NCBI RefSeq assembly: GCF_019266065.1
Contig: NZ_LPNR01000102.1
Location: 41,450-105,449 of the forward strand
DNA from: Nocardia sp. MH4
Lineage (GTDB): Bacteria; Actinomycetota; Actinomycetes; Mycobacteriales; Mycobacteriaceae
Length of the DNA stretch: 64,000 bases
Direction of reading: 5' to 3'
Part shown: one piece after another, positions 9,876 through 18,312 of the stretch
Layout: the number at the start of each line of letters is the position of its first letter
Numbering within the stretch: position 1 is the stretch's first letter
The notes under the pieces: model-generated
What the model was told of the DNA's origin: nothing
The model's input: the letters and a program-made list of their open reading frames with translations, nothing else
The model's database searches: none
Position numbers and translations under genes: made by a program

Positions 9876-11126
9876 CTAGCCGATGATGCCCGCGGTGCGG
9901 GCGGCGCGGAGCCAGTCCGGGAATTCGCCGAGCAGACGGCGGTAGAGTTCGGCGTCGTCGACCTGGTCGATGTCGTCGAGGGCGAAGAAGCCGGCGTTGT
10001 CGACGATGCGGCCGTCGAGTTCGTCGAGGGTGCGCAGGACGCCGAAGTTGGCTTTGCCGAGGCCGATGAATTGCCAGAAGGCGGGCAGGGCCGCGGCTTC
10101 GCGCATGAGGGCGGCGATTTCGCGTTTCTTGGCGAAACCGCCGTCGGTGAAGAACAGGACCAGGGTGGGGGCGGCGCCGGCGGTGAGGGTGTCGATGACG
10201 GCGCGCATCACCGGGAGCTCGTCGTTGCGGCCGCCGATGCTGTCGTAGTCGATGCCGTCGTGGGTGCCGGTCAGGTGCAGGTAGGTCTGCGCCCAGTGCT
10301 CACCACCGGCGACCGTGATGTCGGGCACTTTGGCGAAGGTCAGCGCGTAGAGGTAGGCCTCGAGGGAGCCGTCGTCGTCGAGCTGGGTGGCCACCGGGAT
10401 CATTCGCTCCACCACACGGTGGACGGTGCCGCCGCGGTACAGCTTCTGCATGCTGCCGGTCTTGTCGATGACCAGCACGACCCGCGCCCGCGTGCCGAAC
10501 GCGCTCTTGTCGACGAGTACCTTCGCGACCTCGCGTTTGCGCAGGTCCAGCTTCTCGCGCTGCTCGAACGACAGGGCCGCCTCGCCGGGCACGGTCCGCA
10601 CCTCCCACCGGTCCGAGGCCGGTGCCGCCACCTCGGGCTCGTCGTCCACGCTGACCCCGTGATCGGTGACCAGGTCGGCGAACCCGCCGGCGTACCCCTG
10701 CCCGACAGCGCGCACCTTCCACTGCTCACCGCGCCGGTACAGCTCCAGCGCGATCACCACCGACTCCCGGTCGAGACCCTCGATCACATACTCGTACAAC
10801 GGGTTCCCGGCCGCATCGGCCACCGACGCCACCGGCGCGACGGCCGCGCCGAGCGTATCCCCTTCGGCCGCGACGGTGATCACCGCGCGAATCTGTTCGA
10901 TGTCGGCGGGCACGGTCGCGAACGTCACCACCAGTTCCGACCCGTCGAGCCGAACCCCCGGCGCCTCGGGCTGATTGAAGAACACGAAATCGGCGTCCGA
11001 GCGCACCTTCCCGGCCGCGGTCACCAGCAGCGCGGACAGATCCGCGGGCACACCGCCCCGCACGGTCAGCATCACCTTCGGCTGCGCCAACCCCGCGTTC
11101 TGCCCCTTCACCAGCCCAGCAGCCAC
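9876..11126 (-). CDS. TerD-vWA domain protein (tellurium-type stress system)
   Basis: About 416 residues. Residues 1-160 form a TerD domain ('VKGQNAGL', 'SDADFVFFNQP', 'VRAVGQGYAGGFADL'). After a linker, residues about 210-416 form a von Willebrand factor A domain with the MIDAS start 'VLVIDKTGSM' (Asp221), 'LYALTFAKVPDI' and 'LVLFFTDGGFAKK'. TerD-vWA fusions are known actinobacterial components of Ter systems, which combine metal-binding vWA and TerD proteins at the membrane in tellurite, phage and stress resistance. The GTG at 11126 has AAGGAG at proper spacing; GTG 11132 is two codons upstream. It is the second TerD protein in 4 kb, but the usual TerC and biosynthetic ter genes are absent here. 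Confidence 0.88.
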   Translation of the reverse strand: MAAGLVKGQNAGLAQPKVMLTVRGGVPADLSALLVTAAGKVRSDADFVFFNQPEAPGVRLDGSELVVTFATVPADIEQIRAVITVAAEGDTLGAAVAPVASVADAAGNPLYEYVIEGLDRESVVIALELYRRGEQWKVRAVGQGYAGGFADLVTDHGVSVDDEPEVAAPASDRWEVRTVPGEAALSFEQREKLDLRKREVAKVLVDKSAFGTRARVVLVIDKTGSMQKLYRGGTVHRVVERMIPVATQLDDDGSLEAYLYALTFAKVPDITVAGGEHWAQTYLHLTGTHDGIDYDSIGGRNDELPVMRAVIDTLTAGAAPTLVLFFTDGGFAKKREIAALMREAAALPAFWQFIGLGKANFGVLRTLDELDGRIVDNAGFFALDDIDQVDDAELYRRLLGEFPDWLRAARTAGIIG

Positions 11127-11213
11127 CGCCACTCCTTCTCCGTCGGCCGTTCTGCCCTCACCCTAAGGGCAGTGACCCCGGTGGGCAGCGGATCCCGGGA
11201 CGAGGCCCCACTG

Positions 11214-11840
11214 TCAGCAGCGTTGGTACCTTCGCGCGAAATGCGCCGACTCCGGCGAGGTATCGCGGTCGAGTTCGAGACAGCCGCCGACCAGCACGCG
11301 GATATCGGAGGTTGTGCGCCGAACGACCCGGTAGTCGACCACCGCGTCCGGCCGGGCCAGCAACGGAAGGTGTCGTTCGGCGAGCTGCCGTAACCGGGCG
11401 GCGGCGAATTCCTCGGTATCAGGCGGGAACACCGTGACTTTCATCGTGCGACCCGCCGTGTCGGGCAGGTCGATCACCGACACCTCGACGATGGCCGGGG
11501 TGGGTGGATCGGTCAGGAGCCGCTCCCACAGCGCGAGTTCGCTCTCGGACGGAAAGCGGGGCGGCGGTCTCGGAGCAGGCCGGACTCCAGCTTCGAATAG
11601 CTCTGCTCGAACCGCCGATCCCCGAAGTAGGAGTCCGATCCTCGGCCGAGGTCGATCAGGGTCGTATCGCCGTGATACCGCGGCGGTACTTGCACCGCGC
11701 CCGTGACCCGGACGACCGATGCCGCCTCGGGCGGAGTGGCCTCGTCGTCGAGTCGCACCTCGAGCTTGGAGATGTAGTACGAGTTGTCGCCGTAGAACAG
11801 CCGCCATCATCGACGCCATGGTCGGCACAGTGAAGCGCAT
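11214..11840 (-). pseudogene. Conserved hypothetical gene with two compensating frameshifts
   Basis: Read straight through from ATG 11840 (AGGA upstream) the frame stays open, but the middle is implausibly arginine-rich. The neighbouring frame is protein-like across exactly that stretch: from about 11804 it reads 'RLFYGDNSYYISKLEV', then 'VPPRYHGDTTLIDLG' and 'FEQSYSKLESGLL', and coding sense returns to the first frame at a CCCC run near 11560, giving 'FPSESELALWERLLTDPP' and 'DAVVDYRVVRRTT'. The parsimonious product is one protein of about 208 residues broken by a +1 shift and restored by a -1 shift. Either two sequencing errors or a decayed gene. No family recognised. Confidence 0.6.
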
Positions 11841-11912
11841 GTCATTCGTCCTGCCGGCCATAGGTACGAGTTTCGGGTCGAGCGGCGACGGCATCGACTG
11901 TAGGGGCGCGTC

Positions 11913-12533
11913 CTAGATCCAGCCCTTCTCCCTCGCTTTGAGGGCGGCCTCGTAGCGGTTGGCGACGCCGAGTTTGCTCATCGCCGAGGACAGGTAGTTG
12001 CGGGTGGTGCCCGGCGAGAGGTGCGCGCGGCGGGCGATGTCGTCGACGGAGGCGCCGTCGGCGGCGAATTCCAGGACGTCGGCCTCGCGGGCGGTGAGGA
12101 CGGTGTCGCCGGCGCTGATGGCCTCGGCCGCCAGCTCCGGGTCGACGTAGCGGCCGCCGCGGTGGACGGTGCGAATCACCTCGGCCAGGGTCGCCGCCGA
12201 GGTCGTCTTGGGCAGGAAGCCGCGAACACCGGCGGCGAGTGCGCGTTTGAGATATCCGGGCCTGCCGTGGCTGGTGACGATCAGCGTGCCCGCGCCCGGG
12301 GTGATCCGCTGCAACTCGACGGCGGTGTCGACGCCGTCGATCCCCGGCATCTGCAGGTCGATGACGGCCACCGCCATCGGTGCGGCCGCCTCGGCGCGAC
12401 GCCGCCACAGGTCGACCAGTTCGGCGCCGGAACCCACGTGCGCGACGACCTCCAGGTCGGCTTCCAGGTCGAGCATCGTCGCCAGCGCGGCGCGGATGAG
12501 GGTCTCGTCGTCGGCGAGGTAGACCGGAATCAC
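11913..12533 (-). CDS. NarL/LuxR-type response regulator
   Basis: 206 residues. The receiver domain (1-120) has acidic pair 'ADDETLIR', phosphoacceptor Asp in 'VAVIDLQMPG' and the conserved Lys in 'GFLPKTTSA'. Residues about 140-206 form a LuxR-type helix-turn-helix ('LTAREADVLEFAADGASVDD', 'HLSPGTTRNYLSSAMSKLGV'). It starts at GTG 12533, overlapping the TGA of the histidine kinase by four bases (GTGA). Together with that kinase it forms a DesK/LiaS-like two-component system, most likely controlling the ABC transporter encoded just upstream in the same operon. Confidence 0.92.
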   Translation of the reverse strand: MIPVYLADDETLIRAALATMLDLEADLEVVAHVGSGAELVDLWRRRAEAAAPMAVAVIDLQMPGIDGVDTAVELQRITPGAGTLIVTSHGRPGYLKRALAAGVRGFLPKTTSAATLAEVIRTVHRGGRYVDPELAAEAISAGDTVLTAREADVLEFAADGASVDDIARRAHLSPGTTRNYLSSAMSKLGVANRYEAALKAREKGWI

Positions 12534-13672
12534 AGCTTCTCCCAATGGATTTCGAGGGTGAACTCGGTGTCGGTGGCGGTGACGTCGAGCCGCGCGCCGA
12601 CCGCCGCGAGCCGTTCGGTCAGGCCGCGCAGCCCGGATCGCTCGCCGATGGTGCCGTGCGGTCGGTCGTTGCGCAGCGACATGCCCCCGCTGCCGAGCGC
12701 CAGGGTCGCCAGCGTCGCCGCCGAGTGTTCGACGATGTTGGTCGTCCCCTCGCGGACCACCCAAGCCGCGACATCGTGGAATCGTCGGGGCACCTTGGCG
12801 GCGTCACCCTCGACGACGAGTTCGCAACCCACCGCCGACAACAGCGACCGCGCCCCGGCCACCTCGCCGCGCAGGTCGATATTGCGGTAGCCGCGCACCA
12901 GCGTGCGCATCTGGCCCATCGACTCCACCGCGAGCCCGCGCACCGCCTCCATCTCCGCGACCGCCCGCTCCTGGTCGCCGGCACGCGAGAGCGCCACGGC
13001 CAGTTCGCTTTTCACCGCGATCGCGGAGAACCCACGACCGACCACATCGTGCAGGTCGCGCGCGAAGCGCAGGCGTTCCTCGGCGACCTGGAGCTCGGCC
13101 TCGACGAGTTTGGCGCGGTCGAGCTCGTCGATGATGCCCAGGGCCCACACCGTCAGCAGCGTCATGCCGACGGCGAAGATCCCGCTGATCAGCAGTACCG
13201 CCGCGGTCCGCACCCCGCCTTCCGGCGACGGCGCGAAGACCAGCCCGGTGACGAGGCTCAGGCCGACCATGATCCACCACTTGTGCCGGGTGAACGGAAC
13301 GACCGCGAACAGCGCGAACAGCGCCGCGAACACTCCGCTCAGGCGAGCGACGGCGACGATCGATTCGGCGGTGGCCAGCTGCGAAACGACCGCGCCACCG
13401 ACCCACAGCGCGGCCAGCGTCGCGGTGGCGACCGGCAGCATCCACGGCCGCGTGACCATGCCGGCCACCGTGGCGAAATCTGGTTGCGCCTCCACCGCGA
13501 CGACGGCCGCGGCGCCACCGACGAGGATCGCGGGGATCGCGGCCGCCGAACTCAGGCTGGTCGTCGACGCGATGACCAGCCCGGCGATGGCCGCCTGGAA
13601 GGTGAGCCGCGAGTACAACCGGAACTTGGCCGCGCTCGACAGCTCGTGCCACCAGGCGGTCCAGCGCCTCAC
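12530..13672 (-). CDS. DesK/LiaS-type membrane histidine kinase
   Basis: 380 residues. About six hydrophobic spans fill residues 15-165, with no large extracellular domain. The dimerisation/phosphotransfer domain has the histidine in 'RFARDLHDVVGRGFSAIAVK' (HisKA_3). The ATPase part has an N-box 'EGTTNIVEHS' and G-box 'ERSGLRGLTERLAAVG'. Absence of a sensor loop is typical of intramembrane-sensing kinases next to ABC transporters, where the permease may supply the signal. GTG 13672 overlaps the permease stop by four bases, and the response regulator follows with the same overlap. Confidence 0.9.
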   Translation of the reverse strand: MRRWTAWWHELSSAAKFRLYSRLTFQAAIAGLVIASTTSLSSAAAIPAILVGGAAAVVAVEAQPDFATVAGMVTRPWMLPVATATLAALWVGGAVVSQLATAESIVAVARLSGVFAALFALFAVVPFTRHKWWIMVGLSLVTGLVFAPSPEGGVRTAAVLLISGIFAVGMTLLTVWALGIIDELDRAKLVEAELQVAEERLRFARDLHDVVGRGFSAIAVKSELAVALSRAGDQERAVAEMEAVRGLAVESMGQMRTLVRGYRNIDLRGEVAGARSLLSAVGCELVVEGDAAKVPRRFHDVAAWVVREGTTNIVEHSAATLATLALGSGGMSLRNDRPHGTIGERSGLRGLTERLAAVGARLDVTATDTEFTLEIHWEKL

Positions 13673-14472
13673 CCCCGGTCGTCCCAGCGGAAGCTCTTGC
13701 GGGTCAGCGCGAGCGCCAGGACGGTCCATATCGCCAGTGTCGCAAACGCCGGGCCGGACGCGGTGAGGGTCCCGGCCGGGGTCAGCACCGGATCGGCCGC
13801 CGCGGCCGTCGCGGTCTTGCCGGACGCGCCGAGGAACACCAGGTCGGAGACGGCGGCGAACGGTGTCCAGTCGGCGAGCGCGGCCAGCCGGTCGGGCAGC
13901 ACCGCGCGGATCGACGCGAGCCCGAGCATGGCCAGCAGCATCACCGGCAGGGAGGTGATCTGGGCGGCCTCGGCGTTCTTGGTGACCGCGCTGGTCGCCA
14001 GCGCGAGCAGCGCGAACACCGCGATCCCACCGAGGAGTGCGGCGATCATCAGCGCCGGATTCACCGGTGCGGGCGCCCCACTGCCGTAGACGACAGCGAG
14101 AACGGCCACCGCGCACGCGAGGGTCACCAGCACGCCGGGAACCGCTGGGGCGGTCTGGATCTGCCAGTCGGCGGCCTCGCCGGTGCGCAAACGTCTCAGC
14201 ACGCCCTCGCTGCGGCGGGTCGTCACCATCGACAGCACCGAGTAGTACTGCACGAACACCAGCGCCATGAGCGCGAGCATCTCGATGGCCACCGCGGCCA
14301 TCGCGGCCGTGGGTTCGGTGTCCTTGCGGGCGATGAAGTAGGTGACCAGCGGAATCCCGACCGGGAACAGCGTCGCCAGGTAGACCAGGGTCTTGTTGCG
14401 CCGGAACTGCAACCATTCCGCCGCGGCGAGGGCGGCGAGCGGGCGGCGACGAGGCGCGGTGGCGGTGGTCAT
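13669..14472 (-). CDS. ABC-2 type permease
   Basis: 267 residues with six membrane spans: after an N-terminal basic stretch ('LAAAEWLQFRRNKTLVYLAT') come helices including 'IEMLALMALVFVQYYSVLSM', and the cytosolic 'TTRRSEGVLRRLRTGEA' motif, which is characteristic of ABC-2 exporters of the DrrB/NatB kind. The final span precedes 'RKSFRWDDRG'. ATG 14472 overlaps the ATPase stop as ATGA. It should form the transport channel for the ATPase at 14469-15413. The substrate is not readable; antibiotic or lipid export under control of the adjacent two-component system is likely by analogy. Confidence 0.9.
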   Translation of the reverse strand: MTTATAPRRRPLAALAAAEWLQFRRNKTLVYLATLFPVGIPLVTYFIARKDTEPTAAMAAVAIEMLALMALVFVQYYSVLSMVTTRRSEGVLRRLRTGEAADWQIQTAPAVPGVLVTLACAVAVLAVVYGSGAPAPVNPALMIAALLGGIAVFALLALATSAVTKNAEAAQITSLPVMLLAMLGLASIRAVLPDRLAALADWTPFAAVSDLVFLGASGKTATAAAADPVLTPAGTLTASGPAFATLAIWTVLALALTRKSFRWDDRG

Positions 14473-15413
14473 CGGCGGGCTCCGATCAGTGCGGTGGCGG
14501 GCGCGGGGGTGGTGTCGTGGTCGCCCGCGATGTCGAGGAAGACCGATTCGAGGGAGGCGGCGCGGGCTTCGAGCCCGGTCAGCCGGACCCCGGCCTCGCG
14601 GGCCCAGTCCAGGAGTGCAAACAGATGCCCTTGGAGGTCGTCGGTGCTGACGGTGACGCGCTCGTTCGCCTCGATCCGCGCGCCGTGCAGTGGCGGCACC
14701 GGCAGGCCGGGATGATCGAAGACGATCCGCGACGGATGGCCGTCGACGATCTCGCGCAGCGTTCCGCGTCGCGCGACCGTGCCCTTGTCCATGATCACGA
14801 TGCGGTCGGCCAGCGACTCGGCCTCGTCGAGGTAGTGCGTGGTGAGCACCATCGTCACCCCGGCCGCTTTCAGATCGGCGAGCAATCGCCACGTCGCGCG
14901 GCGGCTTTCGGGATCCAGGCCGGTGGTCGGCTCGTCCAGGAACAGCAGGCGCGGCTGCCCGAGCAGCGCGCAGGCCAGGTCGACGCGGCGCTGCTCGCCG
15001 CCCGAGAGCGACCCGACCCGCACCGCGGCGCGCTCGACCAGGCCGACCTGGGCGAGCACCGTCTCCACGGTGGTCGGATCGCTGCACGTCCCGCGCCACA
15101 TCTCCAGCGTCTCCGCGACGGTCAACTCGGCGGGGAGTCCGCCGGATTGCAGCATGATCCCGACCTGCGGCCGCACCTGATCGCGGTGCCGGAGCGGGTC
15201 GAGGCCGAACACCTCGACCCGGCCCGCCGACGGCGCGGCGAGCCCCTCCAGCAGATCCAACGTCGAGGTCTTGCCCGCGCCGTTGGTCCCCAGCAGCGCG
15301 AAGACCTCTCCCCCGACGATGTCGAGGTCTACCCCGGCGACCGCCTCGAACGCCTGCGCACCGCGACCGTAGGTGCGGCGCAGCCCCCGCGCGGAGATGA
15401 CGATGTCGTTCAT
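14469..15413 (-). CDS. ABC transporter ATP-binding protein (DrrA/CcmA class)
   Basis: 314 residues. Walker A 'GTNGAGKTST', Q-loop 'GIMLQSGGLP', signature 'LSGGEQRRVDLACALL', Walker B 'LLFLDEPTTGLDP' and switch His in 'LTTHYLDEAE' are all intact. A C-terminal extension of about 90 residues resembles the DrrA regulatory tail. AAAGGG lies upstream of ATG 15413. First gene of a four-gene operon (ATPase, permease, kinase, regulator) in which every junction is a 4-nt overlap. A 14-bp dyad at 15513-15526 upstream could bind the response regulator. Confidence 0.92.
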   Translation of the reverse strand: MNDIVISARGLRRTYGRGAQAFEAVAGVDLDIVGGEVFALLGTNGAGKTSTLDLLEGLAAPSAGRVEVFGLDPLRHRDQVRPQVGIMLQSGGLPAELTVAETLEMWRGTCSDPTTVETVLAQVGLVERAAVRVGSLSGGEQRRVDLACALLGQPRLLFLDEPTTGLDPESRRATWRLLADLKAAGVTMVLTTHYLDEAESLADRIVIMDKGTVARRGTLREIVDGHPSRIVFDHPGLPVPPLHGARIEANERVTVSTDDLQGHLFALLDWAREAGVRLTGLEARAASLESVFLDIAGDHDTTPAPATALIGARR

Positions 15414-15512
15414 CGTGTGCCCCTTTCTCACACTCCCCACGGTCATCGACGCGGGTGCCGTCCGGTAGTACGCGCGATCACCGTTCAGCGATGAGTCCTG
15501 CACGGGCGGACG

Positions 15513-15526
15513 ATGACAAAAGTCAT
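15513..15526. promoter_or_regulatory. ATGAC-AAAA-GTCAT dyad upstream of the ABC/two-component operon
   Basis: Inverted repeat 15513-15517/15522-15526 about 100 bases before the ATPase start. Its place between two genes on the same strand makes it a candidate site for autoregulation by the NarL-type regulator of the operon. Short, so could be chance. Confidence 0.3.
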
Positions 15527-15571
15527 GCGGCCGGGCGGACCGGATCGACCACGGCCCGTGGATATCCGGGG

Positions 15572-16591
15572 TCAGCGGCGGCGCAGCGCCGGGTCGAGCA
15601 GAGACGGTGGGGTGTCGTGCTTCTCGTCGGGGGCGAGGTCGGTGCCGGGGGTGACGATGGCATCGATCGCGTCGAGGACGTCGGCGGACAGGGTCGTGTC
15701 GGCTGCCGCGAGCTGAGAGTGCAAGTGCGCCATCGTGCGTGGGCCGATGATGGCGCTGGTGACGCCGGGGTGAGCGGTGACGAAACCGAGGGCGAGCTGG
15801 ATCAGGGTCAGCCCGGCCTGATCGGCCACCTCGGCCAGCTGTTCGACGGCCGCCAGCCTGGCCTGGTTGACCGGGAGGGTGGTGTCGAAGCGTTCGGGCA
15901 TGAACGCCGAACGGCTGGTGGCGATCTCGCGGTCGGCGCGGATCGCGCCCGAGAGCCAGCCGGAGGCGAGCGGACTCCACGCCAGCACACCCAGGCCGTA
16001 CTCCTGGGCGACCGGCAGCATGTGGGTTTCGATGCCGCGCTGCAGGATCGAATAGCTGGGTTGCTCGGTGACATAGCGACCCAGGCGATGCTCCCGCGCC
16101 GCCCACTGCGCCTCGACGATGCGGTAGGCGGGGAAGGTCGACGAGCCGAAGTAGCGGATCTTGCCCGCCTGCCGCAGGTCGGTCAGCGCCGACAGCGTCT
16201 CCTCGTCGCGCACGCTCGGATCCCACCGGTGGATCTGATAGAGGTCCACGTGATCGACACCGAGACGGCGCAGGCTGTCGTCGAGCGCGGTGACCAGCCA
16301 GCGGCGCGAAGCGCCGCGGCGGTTGCGCTCCTCCCCCATCGGCAGGCTCGCCTTGGTGGCGAGCACGAGATCGTCGCGACGGCCCGCGACGGCCTTGCCG
16401 ACGAGTTCCTCCGACTCGCCGCTGCCGTAGAAGTCGGCGGTGTCGATGACATTGATGCCGCCCTCGATCGCGACGTCGATCATGGCGGTGACCTCGGCCT
16501 GCGTGGAATTCCCGAGCGCGCCGAAGTTCATCGCGCCGAGCGTGAGGCTGCTGACCCGGACACCGGTCCGGCCGAGGCTGCGGTACTGCAT
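15572..16591 (-). CDS. Aldo/keto reductase
   Basis: 339 residues from ATG 16591 with GGAG upstream. The AKR tetrad is visible: Asp and Tyr in 'VIDTADFYGSGESEE', Lys in 'LVLATKASLP' and His in 'DLYQIHRWDP'. The NADPH-binding end is 'AIIGPRTMAHLHSQL'. The (beta/alpha)8 barrel is complete, with 'TLGAMNFGALG' at the front, as in the AKR11/YajO-type family that reduces aldehydes or ketones with NADPH. Divergent from a TetR gene across an intergenic region with twin 15-17 bp palindromes, so it is probably the repressor's target. The physiological substrate is unknown. Confidence 0.88.
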   Translation of the reverse strand: MQYRSLGRTGVRVSSLTLGAMNFGALGNSTQAEVTAMIDVAIEGGINVIDTADFYGSGESEELVGKAVAGRRDDLVLATKASLPMGEERNRRGASRRWLVTALDDSLRRLGVDHVDLYQIHRWDPSVRDEETLSALTDLRQAGKIRYFGSSTFPAYRIVEAQWAAREHRLGRYVTEQPSYSILQRGIETHMLPVAQEYGLGVLAWSPLASGWLSGAIRADREIATSRSAFMPERFDTTLPVNQARLAAVEQLAEVADQAGLTLIQLALGFVTAHPGVTSAIIGPRTMAHLHSQLAAADTTLSADVLDAIDAIVTPGTDLAPDEKHDTPPSLLDPALRRR

Positions 16592-16654
16592 GCGCTGCTC
16601 CTTCGTGAGCTGTGCGAGTTGGTTCAGGTCGCCGGATCTGACATCCTGAACAAA

Positions 16655-16697
16655 CGGAACGACGTTCCGATAATCAACATACGGAACATGGTTCCGT
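16655..16697. promoter_or_regulatory. Twin TetR operators CGGAAC-N3-GTTCCG
   Basis: Two copies of the same palindrome lie between the divergent aldo/keto reductase and TetR genes: 16655-16669 (spacer GAC) and 16681-16697 (spacer ATG, extended to ACGGAAC-ATG-GTTCCGT). Their centres are 27 bases apart. The second runs to within 27 bases of the TetR start, suitable for autorepression. Confidence 0.75.
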
Positions 16698-16723
16698 TTG
16701 CCAACCCTGGAGGTGACGGCACT

Positions 16724-17296
16724 GTGGCCGACAACGACAGCTCGCCGCCGCGCAAGCGCGCCGACGCCCGACGCAACCAGCAGAGCCTGCTCGAGGCGGC
16801 CGCGGCGGCCTTCGTCGCCGCGGGCGTCGACGTTCCGGTCCGCGATATCGCCGCCGCGGCCGGCGTCGGGGTCGGCACCATCTACCGCCACTTCCCCACC
16901 CGTGCGGACCTGATCGTCGCCGTCTACCGGCACCAGGTCCAAGCCTGCGCCGAGGCGGGACCCGCCCTGCTCGCCGCCGAGGACTCACCGCATGCCGCCC
17001 TGACCGCGTGGATCGAACTGTTCGTCGACTTCCTCGTCACCAAACACGGTCTCGCCGAAGCCCTGCAATCCGACGACGCCGCCTTCGACACCCTGCACGC
17101 CTACTTCCTGGACCACCTGCTGCCCGTCTGCGCCCAGCTGCTCGATGCCGCCACGGCGGCGGGCGAGATCGGCCCCGGCACCGATCCCTACGAGTTCCTG
17201 CGCGCGGTCGGCAATCTGTGCATCGGCGCGGGAAACGATCCCCGCTATCAGCCGCGTCGCGTGGTCGGGCTACTCGTCCGGGGATTGCAGGGGTAG
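16724..17296 (+). CDS. TetR-family repressor
   Basis: 190 residues from GTG 16724, with GGAGG ten bases upstream. N-terminal helix-turn-helix: 'QSLLEAAAAAFVAAGVDVPV', 'DIAAAAGVGVGTIYRHFPTR' is the recognition region. The C-terminal ligand domain ('YQPRRVVGLLVRGLQG' end) is of the SbtR type (TetR_C_33-like by eye). An in-frame ATG at 16688 lies inside the second operator and would add 12 residues; the ribosome-binding site favours the GTG. It most likely represses itself and the divergent aldo/keto reductase through the twin palindromes. Inducer unknown. Confidence 0.88.
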   Translation: MADNDSSPPRKRADARRNQQSLLEAAAAAFVAAGVDVPVRDIAAAAGVGVGTIYRHFPTRADLIVAVYRHQVQACAEAGPALLAAEDSPHAALTAWIELFVDFLVTKHGLAEALQSDDAAFDTLHAYFLDHLLPVCAQLLDAATAAGEIGPGTDPYEFLRAVGNLCIGAGNDPRYQPRRVVGLLVRGLQG

Positions 17297-17421
17297 GAAT
17301 TCGTCATCGCCGCACGAATCATTTCGGCACCGGAGCGAGCTGCTCGCGAGCTCCCGCGCGCGGCGACGGGTTTCGAACCAGCCTTCGGTGCCCGCCCTTT
17401 CGGCGGGCTACCGTCGATCAC

Positions 17422-18303
17422 GTGACCGATCCCGGAGCTGTCCGATCCGCCCGTAGCCGAGTCGCAGCACCATCCGCCCCGGCGGCTCGACCGACGTTCG
17501 TCCTCGTCCACGGCGCACACGGCAGTTCCGCCTCGTGGTCGGCCCTGTTGCGGGAACTGGCGCTGCTCGGCCATCGCGGCCTGGCCGTCGACCTGCCCGG
17601 ACACGGCCTCGACGCCCACTTTCCGCTCGCCTACCAGTCGCCCCAGGACCTCGACACCCTCGCGGCGCAGCCCTCGCCATTGGCGTCGATCACCTTGGAC
17701 GACAACGTCACCCACGTCCTGGACACAGTGCGCCGAGTCCACGAGTACGGGCCGGTGGTTCTGGTCGGCACCAGCGGTGGCGGCGCGACGATCTCCGGCG
17801 TCGGAAACCGGGCACCGGAGCTGCTGGCCGGAATCATCTACGTCTCGGCCTGGTGCTGTGTCGAATTGCCCAGCGTCGCCGCCTATCTGGCCGCGCTCGG
17901 ACATCACGGCGTCGCCGAGACGATGGTCAATTGGCGCTCGGCCGATCCCGGGCACCTCGCCGCGCTGAAGCAGGGCCTGATGGCTGACGCCACCGACGAT
18001 CAGTTCCGCGCGTGCCTCAACATGCTCGAACCGGCCGACTCGGCGCAGGTCCTCGCCGCCGACAGTCGCGTGCGCGTCGCCACCTGGGGACGAATCCCCC
18101 GCACCTACATCCGCCTGTCCCTGGACCGCGCGATCCCCCTGGACATGCAGGACCGGATGATCGCCGAAGCCGATGCCCTGACCCCACACAACCCGTTCAC
18201 CGTGCACACCGTCGAGGCCAGCCACCTGGGCGTCTGCCTCCGCGCGGCCGAGATCGCCGCGATCCTGGCCGGCCTCTCCCCGGCGAGCGGAACGTTCGGG
18301 TGA
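17422..18303 (+). CDS. Alpha/beta-hydrolase
   Basis: 293 residues. Oxyanion-hole motif 'FVLVHGAHGSSASW', nucleophile elbow 'VLVGTSGGGA' (Ser in G-T-S-G-G) and C-terminal His in 'HTVEASHLGVCL', with an Asp in 'SLDRAIPLDMQ'. This pattern is that of AB_hydrolase_6/salicylate-esterase-like enzymes. The GTG at 17422 sits just before 'TDPGAVRSARSRVAAP'; no good ribosome-binding site, so the start is uncertain and the first 25 residues may be untranslated or a weak export signal. It lies between TetR and the FAD oxidoreductase without a clear operon link. Confidence 0.75.
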   Translation: MTDPGAVRSARSRVAAPSAPAARPTFVLVHGAHGSSASWSALLRELALLGHRGLAVDLPGHGLDAHFPLAYQSPQDLDTLAAQPSPLASITLDDNVTHVLDTVRRVHEYGPVVLVGTSGGGATISGVGNRAPELLAGIIYVSAWCCVELPSVAAYLAALGHHGVAETMVNWRSADPGHLAALKQGLMADATDDQFRACLNMLEPADSAQVLAADSRVRVATWGRIPRTYIRLSLDRAIPLDMQDRMIAEADALTPHNPFTVHTVEASHLGVCLRAAEIAAILAGLSPASGTFG

Positions 18304-18312
18304 TCGACCGTT

